15,289 bases of DNA, from positions 1 to 15,289 of the forward strand of contig JALSMF010000262.1 of the NCBI GenBank assembly GCA_026987795.1, in the 5' to 3' direction. The notes below the pieces were generated by a model. It searched no databases. It was not told the origin of the DNA and worked only from the letters and a program-made list of their open reading frames with translations. Within the stretch, counting starts at the first letter, position 1; each line of letters opens with the position of its first letter. The stretch is from Bacteroidales bacterium (GTDB lineage: Bacteria; Bacteroidota; Bacteroidia; Bacteroidales; JAADGE01). Of this stretch, positions 7,264 through 14,741 are shown piece by piece. The position numbers and the translations under genes are program-made.

Positions 7264-8738
7264 TGAATAATTATTATTTTTTTATTCAGAACTTTATTTT
7301 CGGTAAAAATTTTCAAAAAGTAAATCCCGGAAGGCAGAGCAGATGTATTTATCATCTTACCGGATGTATGAAATAACTTTTTCCCCGAAAAATCTAAAAC
7401 CTCCGTTCTTTGCAAGCCTTTACACTTTACGATTACAAAATCATCTGCAGGGTTAGGATATATTTTAACAGTTTCGGGTCGCGGATTTTTAACCGACGAA
7501 GTTGCGGGAGTTTCAATTACCGATACCTGCCAGTCTTGAGTCAGCGGCAAAGTTGAGTGCGAAACCGTATAAGTAACCGCACCGGAAGAAAAATCCTGCA
7601 ACGAACCGGATTCAGGGGTAGTAACAAAACCGTCATAAACATAAATATACGGAGACAAACTCGTTAAATCACTTCCTTCAACAACCGGTATTGTTACGGT
7701 AAAATCAGGACTTCCGTTTATGACAACATCTCCGTTTATCTGAGGTAAATTTGCTCCCGTAATATCGGGTCCTGCATTTACGACACTTACATCCCACGAC
7801 TGCGATACTTTTGCAAAATTATTATCTACTGTGTAAGTTACTGCTCCCTGTGAGAAATCTACCGTCTCTCCGGATGCCGGAGTAATCTGAAAGCCTGCGG
7901 GAATTTGTATTTGAGGTGTAATCTCTGAAAGTGAGGTATCTGCAGGCATAATAATCTTAACAGTATAATCAGGTTCGTTCTTTATCTCAGTATCAGTAAG
8001 TTGCCCGTTTACAACAAAAGATTGTATTTGAGGATTAGGAGAGGCATATTCTCCGTAAATATTGGCAATTATCATCATATCCGGAAACAATATTTCCGAA
8101 ACATTAACAGGCTCGTTAATACCGCAAAAAGGTGCTTTTATGTATGTTGAATCAGAAATTCTGTCATTATTTGACCCCAGAAAAAGCAAATTGCCGTTAT
8201 CCTGACCGTCAGGTAAAAGAAATTCTACTACCAAAACCTTTCCTTCGGAAACTGTATAAAAATCTGAAGTAAAATCAATACTTTTTAAAGTTCCGGATTC
8301 AGTATCTGAAACGCTGACGGTATCGGAAGCAAGAAGGGTTAAGCTGTCCTGAATTATCGTATTGTGATTATAACTTGACATTACCCAGAGCTTTACTGTT
8401 AAAGGTTGCTCAAAATTTACTCCCGCCGATGCTTCTTCAACGGCAACTTCTACTCTCTGCACTATCCAGTCTCCGTTAAGGTTAAAGTCGTTTTTTAAAT
8501 CGTATGCCAAATAATAGGAATTTTCGTAATGATATTGTCCCTGAAAATTACAAGAAGCTGTGTTACCGGGTATAATATTTTGACTTGCGGAATGTGTTAC
8601 TTTAAAAGATTTAGATTTTTTTTCTTGTTTTAATATAATATCATGTTTCGTAAAACCGTCATTCCCCGAGAAGTTTTGTGCAACAATTCCGATTGTAATA
8701 AACAACTGAAATATTATTATAAGTAAAATATTTTTCAT
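7260..8738 (-). CDS. T9SS-exported protein with tandem DUF5018-like domains
   Basis: A complete 492-residue secreted protein. A Sec signal peptide (residues 1-20, ending GIVAQ) precedes a beta-rich N-terminal domain (~45-230) containing WIVQRVEVAVEEA and a VLVVEFLLPDG strand, similar in style to appendage domains of other T9SS cargo. Two tandem ~85-residue domains follow (~236-321 and ~324-409). Each has the pattern PDYTV/PDFTV, then D-L/S-x-L-x-P-x-I, G-F-x-(I/T)TPxSG, DFSxGAVTYTV and a final W-x-VSV strand. This resembles the DUF5018/bacterial cadherin-like repeats of Bacteroidota surface proteins. The last ~70 residues are a T9SS type A sorting domain (VKIYPNPADDFVIV, SGIYFLKI, KKIIIIH). 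No enzymatic motif is seen, so binding or structural roles are likelier. Its own promoter box lies in the short gap behind the ribosomal operon. The stop codon overlaps that of the convergent glycosyltransferase by 4 bp. Confidence 0.9.
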   Translation of the reverse strand: MKNILLIIIFQLFITIGIVAQNFSGNDGFTKHDIILKQEKKSKSFKVTHSASQNIIPGNTASCNFQGQYHYENSYYLAYDLKNDFNLNGDWIVQRVEVAVEEASAGVNFEQPLTVKLWVMSSYNHNTIIQDSLTLLASDTVSVSDTESGTLKSIDFTSDFYTVSEGKVLVVEFLLPDGQDNGNLLFLGSNNDRISDSTYIKAPFCGINEPVNVSEILFPDMMIIANIYGEYASPNPQIQSFVVNGQLTDTEIKNEPDYTVKIIMPADTSLSEITPQIQIPAGFQITPASGETVDFSQGAVTYTVDNNFAKVSQSWDVSVVNAGPDITGANLPQINGDVVINGSPDFTVTIPVVEGSDLTSLSPYIYVYDGFVTTPESGSLQDFSSGAVTYTVSHSTLPLTQDWQVSVIETPATSSVKNPRPETVKIYPNPADDFVIVKCKGLQRTEVLDFSGKKLFHTSGKMINTSALPSGIYFLKIFTENKVLNKKIIIIH

Positions 8739-8757
8739 AAAACCCGGTATTTATTTA

Positions 8758-8765
8758 CAAAAATA
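8758..8765 (-). promoter_or_regulatory. Putative -7 box for the downstream T9SS gene
   Basis: Read on the minus strand the site is TATTTTTG, matching TAnnTTTG, 19 bp before the ATG at 8738. No -33 TTTG is seen at the right spacing. The box coincides with the T-rich tail of the ribosomal operon terminator. Confidence 0.35.
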
Positions 8766-8767
8766 AC

Positions 8768-8795
8768 AAAAGAGCACTCTTTTGAATGCTCTTTT
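8768..8795 (-). terminator. Intrinsic terminator of the ribosomal protein/rpoA operon
   Basis: A 9-bp stem AAAAGAGCA (8768-8776) / TGCTCTTTT (8787-8795) with a 10-nt loop. On the minus strand the hairpin ends in TTTTGTTATTTTTG, giving a U-rich tail. It begins 21 bp past the rplQ stop. Confidence 0.85.
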
Positions 8796-8816
8796 ATAAA
8801 ATATTTTATTAAAATA

Positions 8817-9395
8817 TTACTCGCTGTCTTTTTTATCGTCCTTTTTTTCTTCTTTTTTGTCTTCAGTTTCTTTTTTCTCTGAAACAGGAGCTTCTGTTTT
8901 TTCGTCTTTAATTTCCTCTGTTGCTTTTTCTTCTGCTTTATTTTCACTAACGACAGCAGTTTCCTCAGATACTTTAGGCTTCCCTCGTCTTGTTCTTTTT
9001 CTTTTAGTCTTAGCTGTTTTTTCCGAGAAATAGGTTTCATTGTAATCAACTAATTCGATTATACACATTTGTGCATTATCACCGAGGCGATTACCTGTTT
9101 TTAATATCCTTGTATATCCGCCTTCTCTGTCTGCTACTTTTTGAGATATTTCTCTGAAAAGTTCGTTAACAGCCTGTTTATTTTGAAGTCTTTTAAAAAC
9201 CATTCTTCTCGAATGTGTTGTGTCTTCTTTGGAGCGATTGATAATAGGCTCGACAAAACTTCTTAAAGCTTTGGCTTTTGCAACGGTTGTTCTTATTCTT
9301 TTATGTTCGATTAAAGATATTGCCATATTCGACAACATTGCTTCTCTGTGTGCTTTTTTTCTGCCTAAATGGTTGAATTTCTTCCTGTGTCTCAT
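8817..9395 (-). CDS. rplQ: Large ribosomal subunit protein bL17 with charged C-terminal extension
   Basis: Residues 1-119 are a standard bL17 core (MRHRKKFNHLGRKKAHREAM start; RTTVAKAKALR; GGYTRILK; GDNAQMCIIELVDY). The core helps line the exit region of the 50S subunit. It is followed by a ~70-residue extension absent from the roughly 120-residue bL17 of many bacteria: a basic patch (about 127-141, rich in K and R) and then a low-complexity Glu/Lys/Asp tail to residue 192. Extended bL17 is known in Bacteroidota, so this is lineage-typical, but the tail's length and composition vary and its role is unknown. It is the last gene of the operon, 5 bp after rpoA, and is followed by a terminator. 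Confidence 0.97.
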   Translation of the reverse strand: MRHRKKFNHLGRKKAHREAMLSNMAISLIEHKRIRTTVAKAKALRSFVEPIINRSKEDTTHSRRMVFKRLQNKQAVNELFREISQKVADREGGYTRILKTGNRLGDNAQMCIIELVDYNETYFSEKTAKTKRKRTRRGKPKVSEETAVVSENKAEEKATEEIKDEKTEAPVSEKKETEDKKEEKKDDKKDSE

Positions 9396-9400
9396 TTTCT

Positions 9401-10393
9401 TTATTCCTTATCTAATTTATATTTACTTACATCCATTCCGAAAGATAAACCTCGATTTTCAAGTAATTCTTCAATTTCTGTTAAAGATTTTTTACCGAAG
9501 TTTCTGAATTTCAATAAATCACTTTTATTAAAAACGACTAATTCGCCGAGAGTATCTACATCAGCAGCTTTGAGACAATTAAGCGCTCTGACGGAAAGGT
9601 CTAAGTCCACTAATTGAGTTTTAAGCTGTTGTCTCATATGCAATATTTCTTCGTCAAACTCTTCATTTTCTTTTTTCTCTTCCGAATCAAGCGTAATTTT
9701 TTCATCAGAGAATAACATAAAGTGATGAATGAGTATTTTAGCTGCTTCTTTCAAAGCATCTTTCGGAGTAATTGAACCGTCGGTATCAATTTCCAAAATC
9801 AGTTTTTCGTAGTCTGTTTTTTGACCTACACGATAATTTTCAATACTGTATTTTACGTTTTTAATCGGCGTAAAAATAGAGTCAACCGCAATTAAACCGA
9901 TATCCGAAGTATTAATATCATGATCTTCTCCGCTTACATAACCTCTTCCTTTACGGATTTCGATGTCAATTTGTAATTGAACATCCTTTTCCATATTGCA
10001 AATAACGAGATCTGTATTCAGGACTTCAAAATCGGTCATAAAATTGTTTAAATCTCCGGCTGTAAACTTATTTTTACCGGAAATATTAACAACAAACCTT
10101 TCTGATGTTACATCTTCGTTAATTCGTTTAAATCTGGTTTGTTTCAGATTTAAAATTATTCTCGGAACATCTTCGATTACACCGGAGATTGTTGAAAATT
10201 CGTGATCTACACCTTCAATTTTCACTGAGGCAATTGCAAAACCTTCTAACGAAGATAATAAAATTCTTCTTAGAGCATTACCTATAGTAATGCCGTATCC
10301 GGGTTCAAGCGGGCGAAATTCAAATTTACCGGAAAAATCATCCTGCTCAATCATTATAACCTTATCCGGTTTTATAAAATCTAAAATAGCCAT
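9401..10393 (-). CDS. rpoA: DNA-directed RNA polymerase subunit alpha
   Basis: A full-length 330-residue alpha subunit. The N-terminal dimerisation/assembly domain (about 1-230) contains the family motif GYGITIGNALRRILLSSLEG (residues 33-52). An acidic linker (~231-250, rich in E/D/K) leads to the C-terminal helix-hairpin-helix domain that contacts upstream DNA and activators (LSVRALNCLKAADVDTLGEL ... FRNFGKKSLTEIEELL). The gene sits between rpsD (18 bp gap) and rplQ (5 bp gap), the usual alpha-operon position. Start ATG at 10393. Confidence 0.98.
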   Translation of the reverse strand: MAILDFIKPDKVIMIEQDDFSGKFEFRPLEPGYGITIGNALRRILLSSLEGFAIASVKIEGVDHEFSTISGVIEDVPRIILNLKQTRFKRINEDVTSERFVVNISGKNKFTAGDLNNFMTDFEVLNTDLVICNMEKDVQLQIDIEIRKGRGYVSGEDHDINTSDIGLIAVDSIFTPIKNVKYSIENYRVGQKTDYEKLILEIDTDGSITPKDALKEAAKILIHHFMLFSDEKITLDSEEKKENEEFDEEILHMRQQLKTQLVDLDLSVRALNCLKAADVDTLGELVVFNKSDLLKFRNFGKKSLTEIEELLENRGLSFGMDVSKYKLDKE

Positions 10394-10411
10394 AAAATTT
10401 GTATTATTTTA

Positions 10412-11017
10412 CTATTTTGAATATAATTCTACTATTAACTGTTCTCTGATATTTTCAGGAATTTCATCGCGTTCCGGTAAATTTACAAATTTACCTGTCA
10501 TTAAATTATCGTCCCACTCTATCCATGAGTATTTTGTATGAACACCTCTGGAAAGGGAATCTGTTATAACTTCTAATGATTTAGACTTCTCTCTTACCGC
10601 AATTATGTCGCCGGGAGCAACTTGGTATGAGGGAATATTAACCACGTTACCGTTTACTACAATGTGTCTGTGGGAGACTAACTGTCGTGCGGCAGCTCTT
10701 GTGGGAGCGATTCCCATCCTGTAAACAACATTATCTAATCTTGCTTCTAAAAGTTGGAGAAAAACTTCACCTGTAATACCTTTTATGGCATCGGCTTTTT
10801 TGAATGTATTATAAAATTGTTTTTCCAACAACCCGTAAGTATAACGTGCTTTTTGTTTTTCTTTCAGCTGAATTCCGTATTCCGAAACTTTTCTTCTTCT
10901 GCTGTTTCCGTGCTGACCCGGAGGATAATTTTTCTTTTCGAAAATTTTATCCGGACCGTAAATCGGAGAGCCGAGTTTTCTGGCTATTTTTGTTTTTGGA
11001 CCTCTGTATCTTGCCAT
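10412..11017 (-). CDS. rpsD: Small ribosomal subunit protein uS4
   Basis: A 201-residue uS4, a 16S rRNA primary binder important in early 30S assembly and fidelity. It begins MARYRGPKTKIARKLG and contains the S4 RNA-binding domain (about 90-155) with RLDNVVYRMG, RAAARQLVSHRHIVVNG and PGDIIAVREKS. No cysteines occur in the N-terminal region, so it is the zinc-free (C-minus) form. It lies 29 bp after rpsK and 18 bp before rpoA. In E. coli S4 autoregulates the alpha operon; no comparable leader pseudoknot could be recognised here. Confidence 0.97.
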   Translation of the reverse strand: MARYRGPKTKIARKLGSPIYGPDKIFEKKNYPPGQHGNSRRRKVSEYGIQLKEKQKARYTYGLLEKQFYNTFKKADAIKGITGEVFLQLLEARLDNVVYRMGIAPTRAAARQLVSHRHIVVNGNVVNIPSYQVAPGDIIAVREKSKSLEVITDSLSRGVHTKYSWIEWDDNLMTGKFVNLPERDEIPENIREQLIVELYSK

Positions 11018-11046
11018 TATATTTTATCTTTTCAATATTATTAAAC

Positions 11047-11439
11047 TTAAACTCTTCTTCTTTTAGGTGGTCTGCAGCCGTTGTGCGGCAACGGAGTAAC
11101 ATCTTGAATTTCGGTAACCAAAATACCTGCGGCATGTATTGCTCTTATAGCAGCTTCTCTTCCGTTACCGGGTCCTTTAACAAATACTTTAACTCTTCTG
11201 AGACCTAATTCGTGTGCTACTTTTGCACATTCTGCCGCTGCTACTTGTGCAGCATAGGGAGTGTTTTTTTTAGAACCTCTGAATCCCATTTTTCCGGCAG
11301 AAGACCATGAAATCACTTGCCCTGTTGCATTTGACAAGGTAATAATGATATTATTGAAAGAGGAATGGATGTGTGCCTGTCCTGCTGCTTCAACAATAAC
11401 TTTTCTTTTTTTTGTCGGTTTTGAACTTTTCTTTGCCAT
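11047..11439 (-). CDS. rpsK: Small ribosomal subunit protein uS11
   Basis: A 130-residue uS11 of the 30S platform. The lysine-rich N-terminus precedes GQAHIHSSFNNIIITLSNATG, GFRGSKKNTPYAAQ, VFVKGPGNGREAAIRA and the conserved ending DVTPLPHNGCRPPKRRRV. Normal length and an intact C-terminus, in contrast to the upstream rpsM. It starts 31 bp after rpsM. Confidence 0.97.
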   Translation of the reverse strand: MAKKSSKPTKKRKVIVEAAGQAHIHSSFNNIIITLSNATGQVISWSSAGKMGFRGSKKNTPYAAQVAAAECAKVAHELGLRRVKVFVKGPGNGREAAIRAIHAAGILVTEIQDVTPLPHNGCRPPKRRRV

Positions 11440-11470
11440 ATTATAATAAAAGAAATAATAAACTTATTAA

Positions 11471-11821
11471 TTAAAATACTCTTCTTATCTTACGTGTCCG
11501 AGCATTATTTTTTGTTTTTTGACCTCTTACCGGTAAACCTATTCTGTGGCGAATGCCTCTGTAGCAACCGATATCACGAAGTCGTTTAATGTTCATTTGT
11601 TTTTCTGAACGTAATTCACCTTCTATTTTATAATTATCTATGATGATATTACGAATAGTTCCTCTTTGCTCGTCAGTCCAATCCTGAACTCTGGTATTTT
11701 TATCTACTTGAGCTTGTTCGAGTATCTTCTGTGCTGTTGTTTTTCCTATTCCGTAGATATAGGTCAATGCAATTTCTCCTCGTTTATTATCCGGTATGTC
11801 AACACCTGCAATTCTAGCCAT
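11471..11821 (-). CDS. rpsM: Small ribosomal subunit protein uS13, short C-terminal tail
   Basis: A 116-residue uS13 (30S head; bridge B1 with the 50S; its tail reaches toward P-site tRNA). The body is normal: MARIAGVDIPDNKRGEIALT, the YGIGKTTAQKIL helix-hairpin-helix, ELRSEKQMNIKRL, DIGCYRGIRHRIGLPVRGQ and TKNNARTRK. Family members usually continue after ARTRK with a basic tail ending in runs of lysine (about 120-126 residues in total). Here it ends IRRVF and stops, losing roughly ten residues. A shifted frame downstream of ARTRK reads KKSILINK, weakly reminiscent of the usual KKTVANKK. So a frame-changing event (real or a base error) is possible, though a genuine short form is also plausible. 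Confidence 0.95.
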   Translation of the reverse strand: MARIAGVDIPDNKRGEIALTYIYGIGKTTAQKILEQAQVDKNTRVQDWTDEQRGTIRNIIIDNYKIEGELRSEKQMNIKRLRDIGCYRGIRHRIGLPVRGQKTKNNARTRKIRRVF

Positions 11822-11841
11822 AATTTAATCGATTTATTTTT

Positions 11842-11958
11842 TTAACCTTGTCTTTGTTTAAATTTAGGATTCTTTTTGTTGATTACATAAAGTCGTCCTT
11901 TTCTTCTGACGATTTTACAATCAGCACTTCTTTTCTTAACTGATGCTCTGATTTTCAT
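11842..11958 (-). CDS. rpmJ: Large ribosomal subunit protein bL36, zinc-free form
   Basis: A 38-codon gene read directly on the minus strand between infA and rpsM: it starts MKIRASVKKRSADCKIVRRK and ends NPKFKQRQG, matching bL36 throughout its length. The classic C-x2-C...C...H zinc ribbon is mostly lost: only C14 remains, while positions 11, 27 and 33 are Ser, Asn and Phe. It is therefore a C-minus paralogue type that does not need zinc. It begins 4 bp after the infA stop and ends 20 bp before the rpsM start, the usual order. Confidence 0.96.
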   Translation of the reverse strand: MKIRASVKKRSADCKIVRRKGRLYVINKKNPKFKQRQG

Positions 11959-11962
11959 TTTC

Positions 11963-12184
11963 TTAGTTTTTATATCTGTATTTTATTCTTCCTTTAGTCA
12001 AATCGTAAGGAGACATTTCAACCTTTACTTTATCGCCGGGTAATATTCTGATATAGTGCATTCTCATTTTTCCGGCAATGTGTGCAGTAATTATATGCCC
12101 GTTCTCAAGTTCTACTCTGAACATTGCGTTTGAAAGAGCTTCTTTTACAACACCGTCTTGTTCTATTGAAGGTTGTTTTGCCAT
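11963..12184 (-). CDS. infA: Translation initiation factor IF-1
   Basis: A 73-residue S1-like OB-fold protein (MAKQPSIEQDGVVKEALSNA, FRVELENGHIITAHIAGKMR, IRILPGDKVKVEMSPYDLTK, GRIKYRYKN). It binds the 30S A site during initiation together with IF-2 and IF-3. It lies only 13 bp downstream of secY: the map gene (methionine aminopeptidase), which often separates secY from infA in Bacteroidota and other bacteria, is not present here. Confidence 0.97.
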   Translation of the reverse strand: MAKQPSIEQDGVVKEALSNAMFRVELENGHIITAHIAGKMRMHYIRILPGDKVKVEMSPYDLTKGRIKYRYKN

Positions 12185-12197
12185 ATTCTAAAATAAT

Positions 12198-13547
12198 TTA
12201 CATTGATATTTGTGATGCACTGCCTGATCTGCCGGTAATTCTTCCTGACTTTGTCAAGCCATCGTAATGTCTCATTAATAAATGACTTTCTATATGTTGT
12301 AATGTGTCTAATACTACTCCGACCAAAATTAACAATGATGTTCCTCCGAAAAAATATGCAAACTGATTATTTACTCCGCTTAACATAGCGAATACAGGCA
12401 TAATAGCGATTAATGCTAAAAATATTGATCCGGGCAAAGTAATTCTTGACATTATTTCGTCTAAATGCTCTACCGTTTTCTTGCCGGGTTTTACGCCGGG
12501 AATAAATCCTCCGTTTTTCTTCATATCTTCTGCCATTTGCGTAGGATTAACAGTAATTGCGGTATAAAAGTAGGTAAAAATGATAACTAATATACCGTAA
12601 GTAAAGTTGTACCAAAATCCTGTTATATCAGAAAAAGCAGCACCTATTGCATTTGTGGTTTCGGAGTCGAACCGTGTAAACATCATAGGTATAAACATTA
12701 ATGCTTGTGCAAAAATAATCGGCATTACTCCTGCTGCATTAATTTTAAGAGGAATATATTGCCTTACACCTCCGTATTGCTTATTCCCGACTATTCTCTT
12801 AGCGTACTGAACAGGGACTCTTCTGACAGCTTGCACTAAAGCTATTGATGCAACAAAGACTAAAAATAATATAACCATTTCTACAATAAATGCAATCATA
12901 CCGCCGCCGCCGGATCCGAGTTTAGAAACCAATTCTGCAGCAAAAGAATTAGGGAGTCTTGCTATAATTCCAATCATAATAAGCAATGATATTCCGTTTC
13001 CGATTCCTTTGTCCGTAATTTTTTCTCCGAGCCACATAACAAACATAGTACCGGCAACCATCAGCACTATTGCAGAAATCCAAAATAAATCCTGACTGTG
13101 CATCATAAAAGCCTCTGCAGGCAGTTGATACTTTAAATTTGTTAAATATGCCGGAGCTTGAAAAGCTGTTATTACTACTGTTAAATATCTTGTTATTTGA
13201 TTGATTTTCTTTCTTCCGCTTTCGCCTTCGCGTTGCAGCCTTTGAAAATACGGAACTGCCATACCCAGTAATTGTATAACAATTGAAGCAGAAATATACG
13301 GCATAATACCTAATGCAAATACCGAAGCATTTGCAAAAGCACCGCCTGAAAACATATTAATAAGTGCTATTATTCCGCCGGAACTGGCTTGTTTTTGAAA
13401 TTCTGAAATTGCTAAAGGATCTACTCCGGGTAAAACAACATGTGCTCCTAATCTGTAAATCAGTATAAGACCCAAGGTAGCCAGGATTTTATTTCTCAAA
13501 TCCTCTATCGCGATGATATTCTTTATTGTCTGAATAAATTTTTTCAT
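12198..13547 (-). CDS. secY: Protein translocase subunit SecY
   Basis: A 449-residue inner-membrane channel subunit of the Sec translocon, with about ten transmembrane helices. Recognisable parts are the N-terminal amphipathic helix and TM1 (to about residue 40), the plug region near 45-75 (GGIIALINMFSGG), TM2b with FALGIMPYISASIVIQLL (77-94), the cytosolic loop FQRLQREGESGRKKI (101-115) and the SecA/ribosome-contacting loops KRIVGNKQYGGVRQYIPLK and MAEDMKKNGGFIPGVKPGKK. It exports the signal-peptide proteins on which T9SS depends. Start and stop are coupled: the rplO stop and secY ATG share one base (TAATG), suggesting translational coupling. Confidence 0.98.
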   Translation of the reverse strand: MKKFIQTIKNIIAIEDLRNKILATLGLILIYRLGAHVVLPGVDPLAISEFQKQASSGGIIALINMFSGGAFANASVFALGIMPYISASIVIQLLGMAVPYFQRLQREGESGRKKINQITRYLTVVITAFQAPAYLTNLKYQLPAEAFMMHSQDLFWISAIVLMVAGTMFVMWLGEKITDKGIGNGISLLIMIGIIARLPNSFAAELVSKLGSGGGGMIAFIVEMVILFLVFVASIALVQAVRRVPVQYAKRIVGNKQYGGVRQYIPLKINAAGVMPIIFAQALMFIPMMFTRFDSETTNAIGAAFSDITGFWYNFTYGILVIIFTYFYTAITVNPTQMAEDMKKNGGFIPGVKPGKKTVEHLDEIMSRITLPGSIFLALIAIMPVFAMLSGVNNQFAYFFGGTSLLILVGVVLDTLQHIESHLLMRHYDGLTKSGRITGRSGSASQISM

Positions 13548-13999
13548 TAATTCTGAATTTTTTCAACGGTTCCGCCGGCTTTTTCAATGGCTTCGGCAGC
13601 AGATTTTGAAAATGCATGAGCTTTAACATCTACTTTTACGGTTAATTCACCGTTACCGAGAATCTTAACCAAATCATTTTTTTGAATAAATCCGGCATCT
13701 TTCAATGTTTGAACATCAATTATATTCAATGATTTATCTTTAGCTAATTTATCAATAGTGTCAATATTAATAGCTTTATATTCGATTCTGTTAATGTTTC
13801 TGAAACCGAATTTAGGCAGTCTTCTGTGGATGGGCATCTGTCCTCCTTCGAATCCGAATCTTCTTGAATATCCGGAACGTGATTTTTGTCCTTTATGACC
13901 TCGAGTTGCCGTACGTCCTTTACCTGAACCGATACCTCTTGCTATTCTTTTTTTCTTTTTTACCGAACCTTTTGCAGGTTTTAAATTACTTAAATCCAT
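13547..13999 (-). CDS. rplO: Large ribosomal subunit protein uL15
   Basis: A 150-residue uL15, a late 50S assembly protein. The Gly/Arg/Lys-rich N-terminal extension (RIARGIGSGKGRTATRGHKG, SRSGYSRRFGFEGGQMPIHR) threads through 23S rRNA; the C-terminal globular part (about 75-150) ends in AHAFSKSAAEAIEKAGG and a short tail. Length is normal. It overlaps secY by one base. Confidence 0.97.
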   Translation of the reverse strand: MDLSNLKPAKGSVKKKKRIARGIGSGKGRTATRGHKGQKSRSGYSRRFGFEGGQMPIHRRLPKFGFRNINRIEYKAINIDTIDKLAKDKSLNIIDVQTLKDAGFIQKNDLVKILGNGELTVKVDVKAHAFSKSAAEAIEKAGGTVEKIQN

Positions 14000-14023
14000 C
14001 GTTTTAAATTCTTCAGGTATTAA

Positions 14024-14206
14024 TTATTTATTTTTTTCAACAGATACTAAATGACTTACTTTTCTTATCATTCCTTTTATTTGTTCTGTTTCTTCATGTT
14101 CTGCAGAACTGTTTATTTTTCTTAGCCCCAGAGCAAGCAAAGTTGCTTTTTGTCTTTCTGTTGAGCCGATACTGCTTTTTATTTTTGTAACTTTTATTTT
14201 AGCCAT
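14024..14206 (-). CDS. rpmD: Large ribosomal subunit protein uL30
   Basis: A 60-residue uL30: MAKIKVTKIKSSIGSTERQK, LLALGLRKINSSAEHEETEQ and IKGMIRKVSHLVSVEK fit the family along the full length. uL30 is absent from some bacterial lineages but is retained here. Gaps are 11 bp from rpsE and 24 bp to rplO. Confidence 0.96.
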   Translation of the reverse strand: MAKIKVTKIKSSIGSTERQKATLLALGLRKINSSAEHEETEQIKGMIRKVSHLVSVEKNK

Positions 14207-14217
14207 TTTTCTAATTT

Positions 14218-14736
14218 CTATCCGTTAAAAACTTTATCAATCGGGATTCCTCTGTGCTGAGTTACCGTATATGCATCTCTCATACTCAGAAGAGCTTTCA
14301 TAGTAGCTTTTACAAGGTTATGGGGGTTTGAAGATCCTTTTGATTTAGCTAATACGTCTTTTACTCCTGCACTTTCTAATACTGCACGCATAGCTCCGCC
14401 TGCTTTTACCCCTGTTCCGTGTGAAGCAGGTATCATTAAAACATCAGCTCCTCCGTATTTTGCAGTTTGTCTGTGAGGAATTGTTCCTTTCAAAACCGGC
14501 ACTTTATGAAGATTTTTTTTAGCATCTTCTATACCTTTTTGGATTGCTGTAGCTACCTCTCCTGCTTTACCGAGACCGTATCCTACGATACCGTTTTCAT
14601 CACCGACAACAACTATGGCAGCAAAACTAAAGGTTCTTCCTCCTTTTGTAACCTTAGTTACACGTTTTATTGCAACTAATCTGTCCTTTAATTCTAAATC
14701 TGTGTTTCTTACTTGTTTTTCTTTAATTTCTGACAT
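14218..14736 (-). CDS. rpsE: Small ribosomal subunit protein uS5
   Basis: A 172-residue uS5 with an N-terminal double-stranded RNA-binding-like domain (about 14-77: DRLVAIKRVTKVTKGGRTFS, VVGDENGIVGYGLGKAGEV) and a C-terminal domain (TIPHRQTAKYGGADVLMIPA, GTGVKAGGAMRAVLESAGV, SSNPHNLVKATMKAL). uS5 lines the mRNA entry channel and influences fidelity; the conserved loop region GGRTFSF is intact. It is 5 bp downstream of rplR. Confidence 0.97.
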   Translation of the reverse strand: MSEIKEKQVRNTDLELKDRLVAIKRVTKVTKGGRTFSFAAIVVVGDENGIVGYGLGKAGEVATAIQKGIEDAKKNLHKVPVLKGTIPHRQTAKYGGADVLMIPASHGTGVKAGGAMRAVLESAGVKDVLAKSKGSSNPHNLVKATMKALLSMRDAYTVTQHRGIPIDKVFNG

Positions 14737-14741
14737 GTTTT

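Noticed and set aside
8797..8808. Palindrome TAAAATATTTTA as an operator
   Set aside because: It is an AT-only palindrome next to the rplQ stop in a very AT-rich gap; chance is a sufficient explanation.
8735..9049. Lysine-rich minus-strand frame overlapping rplQ
   Set aside because: It is the low-complexity tail of rplQ read in another frame; its K/R/Q richness follows from the purine-rich E/K codons.
10804..11208. Plus-strand open frame of 134 codons opposite rpsD and rpsK
   Set aside because: It is antisense to two certain ribosomal protein genes, with Phe/Ser-rich content typical of the reverse of basic coding sequence.
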